From assembly GCA_013399115.1 (NCBI GenBank), contig VXAA01006092.1:224167-288166 (forward strand): DNA of 64,000 nt. Reading direction: 5' to 3'. The position numbers were made by a program, and so were the translations under genes. Origin of the DNA: Anseranas semipalmata. Its lineage: Eukaryota > Chordata > Aves > Anseriformes > Anseranatidae. Shown in pieces: positions 12,761 to 23,717 of this stretch (positions within the stretch are counted from its first letter, which is position 1; every line of letters starts with the position of its first letter). The notes beneath the pieces are model-generated. The model was not told the origin of the DNA, ran no database searches, and worked only from the letters and a program-made list of their open reading frames with translations.

Positions 12761-15167
12761 TATCTGATCCCTCTGATCACCTAAGTAAACATAGGTTTGA
12801 CAATTTTTCATGTCACCTGTAGTCAGCAATAGAATCTCCTTTGAAAGACTTGGAGCTTGCCCTTCTACCACAGCACAGACTGGCCTTAAAATGGCCAGAG
12901 ATTCTCCAGGGGAAGTTCTTCCAATTTGAAGAGTATCTTCTGGCAATGCTACAGTTGCTGCCACGTGCACCAGCTGCATCTTGCATCCTGCTTATAGTAT
13001 AGGAAGGATAGAAAGGGACCAACAGCATGCTTGCTCCATTCTCACCCAGGCAAGGCAAGCCTGGGTATGAAACTGCAACTGAGTCACTGTTGACTTTCTT
13101 GACCAGCTACATCCAACACCAGGGACAAAATAAAGAACAGGAGTCTTTGGATATGGGAATTTTAATTCAGACACACCACAGGCTGTGTTATTAAGAAAAA
13201 TAAGAAAACTATTTACTATGGGGAGCTGTTTGGGGATTTTCCTGTCCCAGTCAAAACTGGTGAGACTGTACTTTCCAGTTTCAGTAGGAAAGCTCTCTTG
13301 ACTGAGGATAAAAGTATGAGGAAAAAAAAAAGGAAAACATCTGAAGGGAGGGAAAAAGAACACATCCCTAAAATTGCCTAGTAATAAAAACACTCATCTA
13401 GACGATATTTCTGATTCTACTTCCTACAAATTGTTAACTTGAACTTCATTTTAGGTGACTGTCCTAAGCAGCCTTGTTAGTTGGGTTTATCTGTCTCTCT
13501 TTCTCTCATTTCTCTCTTTCGTATGTGAAAATTCATCCTGGGGAGATCTTGGGGAAAAAAATTAGGCTTCATTATGTACATAGCTGCATCGGCTTGCTTG
13601 CCACATCAAGCTATGACTATTGCAGAAGTCCAGCTGATAAACAGACATACAGATTCCTTGTACCCTCACAGTTCCCATTTTTGATCGCATTGTTTTTCAT
13701 GATTGAGCATGTTAAAGGAAAGTATTTAATTTCAGCTCAAGAGCTGATAGATAGGTTGCTGTTCAAGTGCAGAAGGACATCAGTGTTTCCTCTTCATAAC
13801 ACGTCTTTTTATTTAATGTTATCAAATATTTTTGGAAATGTGAGCTAATTGTTCTGCACAGCACTGTGAAGTACTTCAGTTATAAGGCAGACAGCGGTGT
13901 CTTTATAAAGTAGACTGATTGTTGCTGTGTACAGGTGACTGAAGGGCGTGACTGCTTGTGTTAGATAGGCCAAACTCTTTTTCATGCCTGCAAGGAGCTA
14001 GAGAAGAGAAGAACAACCTGTCTGAAACTAACCCACTGCACACGTTAGGTCTCGTATATTAATGGCAATTACTGTTTTCCTTATTGGTTGAAGAACTCAG
14101 CAGCTGCTGAATGCCTATCCAAGCAGCAGGAAATTAAGGCATTCTTACTTTCAGTAGACGGAGTACTGGGGTATTTTAGAGTGAAGAACAAGAGTTCTCA
14201 TTAAAGTAATGTAAGATGTACCATTCCTGCTACAATATGGGGTCTATGTTTACAAAGGGTTTATCTCCAAGATTTGCAAGGCTCTCTTATTTTTGAGAAT
14301 TTCTGGACTGGACATAATTCTTTACACGCCAGTGATTAAAAATAAAACCCACCTTGTAAATGGATCTGTTAAGCTTTTCAACACCAAAATAGCAGTTAGC
14401 GCTAGAATATTATCTACTACTACATTCAAAACATTATTCAGTGCTTGCGTTTCTCAATCCCCTTGTCAGTCCATCAGACAGGTTAGAAATAGCTGCAAGA
14501 TAATTAAGGAAAAGTTTACAGTATGGATGCAGTGATGTATAGGGAGCTGGAAACCTCATCTGCCTTATCAGCGCTGTGCTACTTGGTGCTGTGCTACTTC
14601 TTTAGCATCTGTGTCCATTCTTAATGTAGAGCTTGTAGCTAATTATCTCTTTACCTGGAAGCCTTTTTCCTTTGCTGCCCATGCTTTTAATCCCAAATAG
14701 CAAAATGCATAGTTGGTGACAAAATCTTTGAGACTGTTCTCTTCTTTGCTCTCCTTCCTATACACGCCATCCAGGCATATAAACAATGACTTTTTAAACT
14801 ATTTGCCAGATTACAATGAAGTGATGTGTGTTAATGGAACTTCTTAAGATGCTCTTCTGAAATAGCAAGTGTGTTCTGAACAATAAAAACAGCGTTAATA
14901 GCAGTATCTAAAAGGCAGCAGCAGTAGCAGTAGGGACTTGCACAGCATTCTCTCTGCCTTCCACCCCTTCCCTAAAAATAAATTAAATACATGGAGGGGC
15001 TTCTAGGATGCTTTTTCAGATTAACTCTCCACAGCTCTGTTTCCTGATACCATGTCTCTCTGGCAGGAGCCTGTCTCTCAAGCAGAGTTGCCAGCCAGTC
15101 AGCGCTTGTCAGGCTCAGTCGGCGCTTTTTATAATGAAAACTCAGAAGAAAACATAACAAACAGAAA

Positions 15168-15181
15168 GGGGGAGGGGGGGG
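15168..15181 (+). repeat. G-rich tract (G5-A-G8)
   Basis: Thirteen of fourteen bases are G, interrupted by one A. It can contribute to a G-quadruplex but has only two runs, so it is listed as low-complexity sequence. Confidence 0.7.
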
Positions 15182-18096
15182 CGACTCTGAAATCTGTGCT
15201 CACAAAACAAAAGCGAGCCACATGAACTAAGCAGTACTGAAGCATTTCTGAAAGAGATCTTCAGAAATCAGACAGGGAACAACAGAGATGTAAAGCAAAG
15301 TGGTAATGACAAACATGCAATGTGTGCTTCTTACTAGTTCATTACTGTTCCTTGCTGCTAGTGCCTTCCTTTACCTGGTATGAATAAATAAAACATCCAC
15401 TTTTTTCCAAGTGGGAAAGTTGGGTGTGTGTGAGGGGGTAGCAGGTAGTAGTTTTTATCCTTTTTGGTTAAATGATCCACAACAGTGGCTTAACGCTGAA
15501 GACCAAGGTATTACACCATGCGCTGTTACCTTCAGTCCAGGTCAGTTTCAGAATCCCTCAGTGTTCAGGAGGGCTGGGACCTGACATTTTGTTTCAGCTC
15601 TGTGTCTCATTCTGTTACTTAGAAAGCATCGACTTCTGCTGAAGCTGTATGACAGAGCTGCCCATCTAGTGTCACTTGGAACAAAGCACTTGAATGAGAA
15701 AGAGCAGCATTTTGTAAGATGAGACTGGGGGAGTCCCAAACAAGAAAACGCTGTCACAGATTTGAGGTTTTTTTAATGCTACCAAGATAGCTGTTGAGTT
15801 GATGTTGCCAGTTGGCCATGCTGTCCTAAGGATAGCAGTAAAAGGGTTTAAGGAGAGTGTGGAATCTGGAACTGCGTAATGAAACGGAGAAAAGTTAGTT
15901 TCTTCTGGTTGCAGTGTTTTTTTGTTAGTCATCCTCACTTTTGGGGTGGGTTCATTCAGTGGGGACAGTTGGAAAATACTTAGCAGAGATTCTTTCTGCT
16001 GTGGAAGGGGAAACAACCATGAGGAGAAATATGTGAAGTTCAGCTTGGGATGTAGCGTTCTTCTCTGGCAGCTGCCAAGTATCACAGTGTACATCTTTCA
16101 CAGCACTGCAAAGATGAAGGATCGATACCAGCTCTAAGTTAAACATAGGTAACAAAACCAGCCAGTTATTACCAGTATCACATTAATTTCTAGTTCCCTT
16201 CATAATATGAAATTCATATAAAGTAAAAATCACAAGTCCTTTATTCCAGAGATTTATTCTTCTAGATTCTGTGCTGTTAGACTCTCTAAATCAAGGAATA
16301 TGTTTATTCCAGGAGCACATAGCAAAATAATAGTACTGTAGCAATGTACTGACTTCATGGATTAGGAGACAGCTTGAAATGGACCAAAGGACTCCGCTTC
16401 TACCAGGTCCTTTTAGAAGGAAGCCAGGTACTTCACTTCAGGAATGAAATCTTTCACAGCTTCAGCTGTAAGCGTTGGGGTATTTTGTAGCATGCGTTTA
16501 TAATTGAAAGTAAAGTGCATAGGCAGCCTTGGCAGGGCTGTGTACCAGACAACAGTCTAGCTGCCTTTTACCAAATATAAAACTTCTTTTCAACGTAGAA
16601 AGTGAAGTTCTGAGGTGATTGACTCAAATTCTAATATGATCAATCTAGCAGCTCCCAGAAGCTGCTTGCTTTGTCTGCAGAAGAGGGGTTTGCTTCCATG
16701 TTACATACTAGTTTTGAAATTAGTTCCTTTTGACACATTCAGACAGAATGCAATTCAAACTAAGCATCAAAGAAAGAATATTTTGTGGTAAGTATTCCTG
16801 TAACCAGTGTTGAATGATCACCATTTAACAAGGGAGCTCTACAACTTTTTTTTTTTTTAATCTAAAACATTTTCATCTGTAATCCCTGGTAGCTGTAAAT
16901 AGCTGAAGAGAAGCAACATTAGCATCAGGATGGAGAAGGAATCCATTTTATTTTCAAAGAGGCAGTTTCTAATAGGTTAGTACTAACTCTAGAACTGTAT
17001 GAAGTGCTTGGCAAATATTTCACTGAAGTTTCTGAAAACAACACATTTGTTGTACAAAAAACATTTTGAATTGTTTAGTCTAAAATGAAATGGTGGGAAA
17101 TAGGAGAAATTGTGTGTAAATCAACACTTTAGAGTGTACTTATTGCTCAGAGCAGTGTAACTACACCTTGTGATTTTATAATGGATAGTTTCCTTGAAGT
17201 CCTAGCTCCTGGAGTCATGTGAGTATGTAAGAACCTCATTTAAACAAAAAGCTTCAGGCTATCAAGGCTGAAACTTACAGATTGGTATGGATGTATCTCA
17301 AAGGCTTAGAAAGCAGCCACCAAAGAAAATGAATCTACAAGTTATTATTTTAATCAAGTGGCATTAGTTTTCAGTCCAAAATCACAGAAGACTTCATGTT
17401 GGCAGTTCTACTAAGGCATAACTATTTCTCAGCAAAATTGCGCTTGCTACCATAGTATCTCCTGGTAGAAATGCTTAAGTAGTATCCAGAAAGAACATTT
17501 GAGAGTGTCCAAGGAACATTAGAGACAGGCAAACTGACGCAACAAGCCATTTTGTTTTTTTGATGTAATTTGACAGGAGCTAATACATGAAACCAGTTAA
17601 TAAAATTTTGATCTCGATCATGTGCCTTTATTCACTAATGATGCCACATGACAAGTTCAAATGTGTACTTTTAGTACTAATGAATTAGTTTAGTTTCTGT
17701 TCATTTATTTCATTTCAGTTGCTACATTTTTCCCTGCTGCTTTTAAAGGAAAGATAAGCTAACGCCATGACTGGCATCTCTGGAAAAAAAATTATTAAGA
17801 AAAAAAGTCTTTGATAAAAGATTGTTGAGTATCTTGACATGCTGAGTGCATGGAGAGGAAGACCTTGTCTCTTATGGGAATGCTGGAGAGAAGGCTTTTC
17901 AATTTCCAATCATAATGCTACAGAAAGAATATAACCTGGAGTGTTTCATAAGTCATTAGTGCTTCTTAAACTTTTCTGAGTGGATGTGCCAGCACCTGCT
18001 AGTAGATTTAAAATAAGGGGCCATTTCTAAGAGCTAAGTGTGTACGGAGATGTAACACATGGGTTTGTAGGGGCTTTCAGCTGACATGCCAGGCAG

Positions 18097-18138
18097 TGAC
18101 ACGTCACGTCATGAATCAGCCACATCGAGTTACGTGAT
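18097..18138. promoter_or_regulatory. Cluster of bZIP/CRE-like motifs
   Basis: Within 42 bases lie TGACACGTCA (18097-18106), ACGTCATGA (18106-18114), TGAATCAGC (18112-18120, AP-1/Maf-like) and TTACGTGAT (18130-18138). Four CpGs occur here in otherwise CpG-poor intron. Protein binding is inferred, not shown. Confidence 0.3.
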
Positions 18139-18893
18139 TTCAGGCTAACAGAACACAACAGGAGTTACACAGTGACAAACACAACTCAATGTGACATATC
18201 CACGGGAAAGCTGGCACAAAAAGCTTCTTAAAGTTGAGTTTCAGGGGTACATTTATTCCTCTCCAAAATGCTCCAGAGAAAACTATGAAGCAGTGTAGCA
18301 GAAAAGGGAGACATGTAGTGACAGGATTACTAAAGTCGTTTTAATTCAGTGTCCAATTAGGAAGAAAACACACATGAGTATTTTCTGTGTCAGATTCTTG
18401 TATATTTCTTTCTTTCCAAAGGTAGCTTTCTCAGGGCAGCAGTCATTCCAGGTCAGTGATTATTTTTATCTTTAACCATGCTAAGAGCTGTATAGACTTC
18501 AGGTTACTGTTGTAAGTTAATATATTCTGAGTTGAGCTCTTGGTTGCCTCAGTAAATCTTGAGTCCTTCCAGTCTGAACTCTGTTGCTTTTTCTGCTTTG
18601 CTTGTGGATCAGAGTGACCCCTTTTGTGCCTGTTTCTACCTTTTTTCCCTTTCTGGATACTCCTATCCTATTCTAATGTCCGCTGAAAATAGACTCAGCA
18701 ATTAAAACACTGGGATGAATTAATTCATCTCTGTTTGCTTATTATTCATTATAAATGTGTGGAGAGCCTGTTTTCAGTGTTCTCTATAAAAGGCACAGAC
18801 CTAATTCGGGGTCAGGGAAATTCAACACATACATTTGGCTGAGAAATGCATGTCAAGTACCATTTCGTTTGTGATATCAGAAGTTAAAATGGT

Positions 18894-18903
18894 GTCACGT
18901 GAC
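18894..18903. promoter_or_regulatory. Perfect 10-bp E-box palindrome GTCACGTGAC
   Basis: The ten bases are their own reverse complement and equal the optimal MITF/TFE/USF (CLEAR-type) site. Intronic position about 10 kb downstream of the 8619 exon. Function is inferred. Confidence 0.35.
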
Positions 18904-20306
18904 TGTTTGTCCACTACCTTTCGTGTCTGGATTTACAGTTCTTCTTTTCACCGCTTTAGTAATATGAAATTCTCTACACAAGATGAGTCCTCCCGGTGAA
19001 CTGCAGTTCATAAGCAGGATGATGTGGTGTTGTAACACCCGGGAGATTCACCAGTGTACCAAACAAGTAAAGTTTACTGGGGCTAGCATGTGAAAAAAGA
19101 TGGCAACCACAACATTTTGGCTAGCCTAAGTGAGAAAATAGCACAGATATTCAGAGGCCTATAGACCAGAACAAACTGAATAGGTACGTTTTCTTCTGCC
19201 TTCATTTTGAAACGAGCAAGATGTTCGAGGAGTGCCAGAAGTAGTGAAGCCTGCTTTTGTTTGTGAAGTCTCACAATACTTAGACTCTGGCTGGAGATGC
19301 AGAGTATCTTTCTTTGGGGAATCCCCCGGTGTCCATTAAAATGTGGGTAAGCACTGGAGGCTTCTCCTGAGGTGAGAGGTTTGGAGTGTCCACCTTCCCT
19401 ACCCCATTGTATTTCACACAAATGATGTGGGACCTTCGAGGACTTCATTCCATCATCAAACCTGATGAAGATTGGCCGGTGCTCTTAAAATACCCATAGA
19501 GGTGAAGATTGCCAAACATGCATGTATGCAGACTAATCTTATGCGTACACTCACACACATGCAACCCCCCCCAGTTTCGTGGCTAAAAATAAGCCCAAAG
19601 TTGGACAACTCTCAAGCGTTTTGTAGGCATGGCATCTAAAATTTCAAGCAGATGCAGGATGTCTTGCTACTGCTTTTCCTGTGCTGCTGTTCTTCACCAC
19701 CAAAAGATCACAGTTCAGTGCTGGGTAGAAGGATTCCTATGATGGTATCATTTGGGAGTCACTTTGTAAATTGCTCTGGGCTCAAACAGAAGAAAATAAC
19801 ACTATATAAATATATGTTGTTACTGGTGAAGCAATGAAATTATTTTATACTTACCAAGTATGCTAGTGTCTTGTCTTGATCATAATTAACCGGTGATATA
19901 TGTGTTGAGTCAGTGCTCTAGGATTCATGCCCAGAATAAGTCACAAAACATAGCAGCTTTAGTACGGGAGAAAAGGAAGGAGGGGAAGGTCTTTTTTTCT
20001 CTCCCGTTCTTTCTTCTGGATAAGATATAAAAACTGCCCAGAGCTGGCCCTGTTCAGAAATAGTGAATCAGCCTCTTGGAATTTTTTTTTAAGATGTCAA
20101 CTTCCCTCTCATACACTTCTGTGAAGACAAAGAATGTTTTAACGTCTGTATTGAAGTTATCATTAAAATAAGAGGAGATCTGTAGACATCAGCTATAAAT
20201 CATCAAGAAATAGCTTGTGGGTAACCTTTGACACAATTGAACCTACTTGAAATGAGCTAGGGCTGGATTCATTGCCTTTAGTGAAGCCAGTAGGTGGACT
20301 AAAGGT

Positions 20307-20333
20307 CTCCTCTCCCTCTCTCTCTCTCTCTTT
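20307..20333. repeat. (CT)n microsatellite
   Basis: A short polypyrimidine run of CT dinucleotides with a few CC interruptions. Confidence 0.85.
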
Positions 20334-21339
20334 CCATATCTTTCAGTGTTAGCTTCTGGGAGGTGAATGTGTTCTGGCTGAGTGATGGAAATGCATTTGG
20401 ATGTGTTCTTAAATAGACATTTGTTTTATGTCTGAAAAGAATAGGCCAATCTTAACAGTGTGATGCTGGGGCTATTTGAAAGGTATTTTTTAAGGCAGTT
20501 GTCTTCTTTCAGCTTTACAAAAACTATTTTAACCAATTGTTTAGGCTTGAGGAACAGCATGGAATATCTATTGTGTAGAGATGCATGCATGTTCTACAAA
20601 ATTAACAGGAAAATGGTATATAAAAATCTGCCTAATTTTACATAATAGATTTTTGGCATTCTTGTGATCTGACTTCAAATCCATGCTGAGTTTCTACAGT
20701 GTAACAGAAATAATAGTTAGCAGTTGTTAATTTTAATTTCTAAGATGCTAGGTTTTAAAAGGAGCTGAAAGTGTTCAGCATCTCATGGGGACAAACTATG
20801 AGTCTTACTAATGAATCCAGCAATTAGTGGTTCATTGTGCCTGCCAGCAATTTGGCCCTGATATCGGTCCTGATGGTGATTTCATTTTTGCTGTTGTGAA
20901 TCAGGAATAGGATCTGAAGTCTATTCACCAAGGGGGGCTCAATACTTCTTCAACACTGTTCTGCTTGTATTCTGCATTCAGTACTGACAGCAGCAAACAA
21001 AAAAATGGAAGTACAATATATTTCAATTTTAATTATGATTATTATGGTTGATTAATATGTTCATTAGGGTAATTATATAACATCAATAGTACTTATTAAA
21101 TTTAAAGGGTTTTAAATGGTGGTGTCCCTATGCAGTTAGATAAACATATATATGATGTATGCCCACTTTGCATAGAAGAAACCCTTTTCATAGATGAAAG
21201 GATGTATTTTCTCCAATCGTATAAATAGAGAATTGAGACAAAAGAGGTGGCCCTTTGCTTTCTGTAGCCATTTGCATGAGTGCAAAACATGACATTTATG
21301 TTTGGTAATATTTTATAATAACTTTTCAAAGATGCCAGT

Positions 21340-21455
21340 GACCATGTGCAGAAGAAGATTAGATAATGAGTGACTCATTCAAGTTCAGAGAGAAAGTTTG
21401 TTGGAAAAAGAGGAATTGAACCCAAGTCTCTTTGGGTCCCTGTGCGTGATCCAAA
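21340..21455 (-). mobile_element. MIR-type SINE remnant (antisense)
   Basis: On the + strand the blocks 'gaagaagattagataatgag', 'tgactcattcaagttcagag' and 'ggaattgaacccaagtctc' follow the reverse complement of MIR. The last block gives GGTTCAATTCC on the minus strand, a tRNA B-box-like motif, as expected for a tRNA-derived SINE head. Confidence 0.55.
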
Positions 21456-22930
21456 TAGTCAGCAATAAAAAAAGGCACGACTATGGCATAAGAATAAGAA
21501 CGACCCTTCCCAAGAGGTGAACTCTCAAGTAGTTAAGGCCCATATATGTGATTATGGGTGTGATACAAATACTAAACAAAAAAACCTTATTTTTCTGCGA
21601 GTGCAGTACTCCATGATGGAGCATATGTTTGCTTTGAACATTCCTTACAGTACGTCAAACTCTCTCCAGTTTCTGGAACTGCTGATTAGATTTCATCTTA
21701 CTGCTAAAAGGAGGTGAAATGAAAAAATACCCAGCAAGACAGAGTTGTAAAATCATTTTGATTTTAGTGATCTGGGATGTTGTTAATAGCATGCAAGCAT
21801 TAAAGACGGATGAGTTTTGTGTTGATAGTTTCCCTTTGAAAAGCTATTAGTTTGAAAAACAAGTTGTCAGGCAGGTCATATCTACAGTTACAAAACATAT
21901 TTTGACACTTTTCATACAGCTGTATGTATCTATAAATAAAAACAGTGCATTTTATCTTTGCACCACTTATTTGTAGTGCTGCATATGTTGCTGCCTCCTG
22001 GTGAAAAATCCACCTAGAGTACATAGAGATATCCAAAGTCATAGAAAGCACAGGTGGTTTTTGAAAAAGAAATTCTTAGTCCACTGTCAGTTGTCCAAGC
22101 TGTTTGAAATCTCTTTTCTTTCAAGCTTTTTTGACTTGTTTCTTCTAAAGTTTTCAACAGCTGTTTTTTTTTTCGTTTGTTTTGTTTTGTTTTGTCTTTT
22201 TTTCCCCCAAATCTTACAATCCGTGCAGCATTTTTGCTTCTCCTGCCTGACCACAGCAGGAGGAGGGGGCTGTTGCTAATTTGTTTTGATACGGTACGCT
22301 TTGGTCTGTATTCTTTTTGAAATTAATTCCTTTTGCAGGTGTGGGGTTAGAGGTGGTGGTGTGCTCCCAGCGAAGGTGTCATCCACCACAGAGAGGAGGT
22401 GGGAGGCTTTGATCAGTGTGGCTTCTGTTTTCTTGTTGTTCATTTAAAATGTACCAGTTTGTAATGCTGTTTGGCTTTGCAGGTCCTTGTTTTATTTCCT
22501 TCCAATTCCTTCCCCGTCCTTTCAGGTTTTGTTGTTTTCATTGCTGTTCATTCTGCTTAGCATGTACTGGGGATTCTTTGCTGGAAGGTGATGACTCCAA
22601 GTTCAATTTAGGCATCAAACAAAATCCAGTCTAATGTCTATCTCCATTTTTTAAACAGCCTTGTTATGGGTGGGACATTATTAAGGGCAGGACACCACAT
22701 GTTGAGTCTTCTGGGTTTTATAAGAACAGAATTCTGTAGCAAGGACTTAAAAATCCAACCAAGACCCATGCTACAAGTCGTCATGCTTCAGGGCATGGGC
22801 TACTTCCGTTTCTACCCAGCATGAGTTCAGGAATACATACCACAGATCAAATTATCTGACAGCTATCTACTTTTTCTTTCAACTTCTTTTGAAGCACCTG
22901 AATGTTTTTGGGAGGTTCAATAAAGTATCC

Positions 22931-22954
22931 AAAACAAACAAACAAACAAACAAA
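22931..22954. repeat. (CAAA)n tetranucleotide repeat
   Basis: About five CAAA units follow a short A run. No adjacent element body was recognised. Confidence 0.85.
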
Positions 22955-23004
22955 TGGTCCAGCACCAAACATTGATCTGAATAAGAGTGGCAATTGCTCT
23001 GTTC

Positions 23005-23155
23005 TTCTTTGTGATTCAGCTATTTACTCACTGTGTGAGATCAGGCAAATTGCTTAGCCACTTTGTGCCTTATTCTTCCCATTTGTAAAATAAGGCAGAA
23101 GCTGTCAGAGTAATTATGAGCTTTAGTTAATTAATATTCGTTTTGAGCACTGGAG
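23005..23155 (+). mobile_element. MIR-type SINE remnant
   Basis: The order 'ctgtgtgagatcaggcaaat', 'tgcttagccactttgtgcct', 'cttcccatttgtaaaataag' matches the MIR core (TGTGTGACCTTGGGCAAGT, ACTTAACCTCTCTGTGCCTC, TTTCCTCATCTGTAAAATG). It is followed by a plausible 3' part with 'ttaattaatatt'. This is the clearest MIR-like copy in the window. It is well diverged, as expected for an element this old. Confidence 0.75.
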
Positions 23156-23688
23156 AAGTGATTTTTTTCCCTCTTGCACTTGACTACTTGCCATTTATTT
23201 CAGTGGGGGCAGTTTGGAAGAAGCATTCTTTCTAGGAAGAACCTTTCTCCTCTTGTCCCCCACAACTCCATGATCTTCTCTAATGTTTTTTACCTCCGGT
23301 GAAGTAATTTACATGGTTAAAAGCATGACAAACCAGTTGTTGGCTTCCCCTGAAGATTTGCAGTATCTGCATCAGTCCCTGCTGACCTGTGCCTAAGTCA
23401 CTCTTCCTGCTTGGTGGCTGACGTGAGCCATCTTAGAGAAGTGCTTTATTAGTAGCATTATACCAAATAAGCAGGTACAACAGTGATGTAAGAAATACAG
23501 TTGAACATTAGTTATTAGAAGCAAAAAGCTAACAAAAGAAACCAAATTTGGCCCAAGTATGGACTAGCAGAATCCCAAGTGGCCAGTCTCTCTCTGCACT
23601 GGCTCTTGTATCTTTAGTCAATATGGACCCTACTCATTTCAGGCCAAATCTGGCAGGATTTGCTCAAAACAAGCTTTGCTGTTTTTTT

Positions 23689-23717
23689 GTTTGTTTGTTT
23701 GTTTGTTTGTTTGTTTT
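23689..23717. repeat. (GTTT)n tetranucleotide repeat
   Basis: Seven GTTT units in a row follow a T run. Similar GTTT/CAAA tracts occur at 8601-8614, 22931-22954 and 34549-34565. Confidence 0.9.

Noticed and set aside
15672..16094. 140-codon minus-strand frame
   Set aside because: It is not recognised, overlaps other chance frames on both strands and lacks supporting signals.
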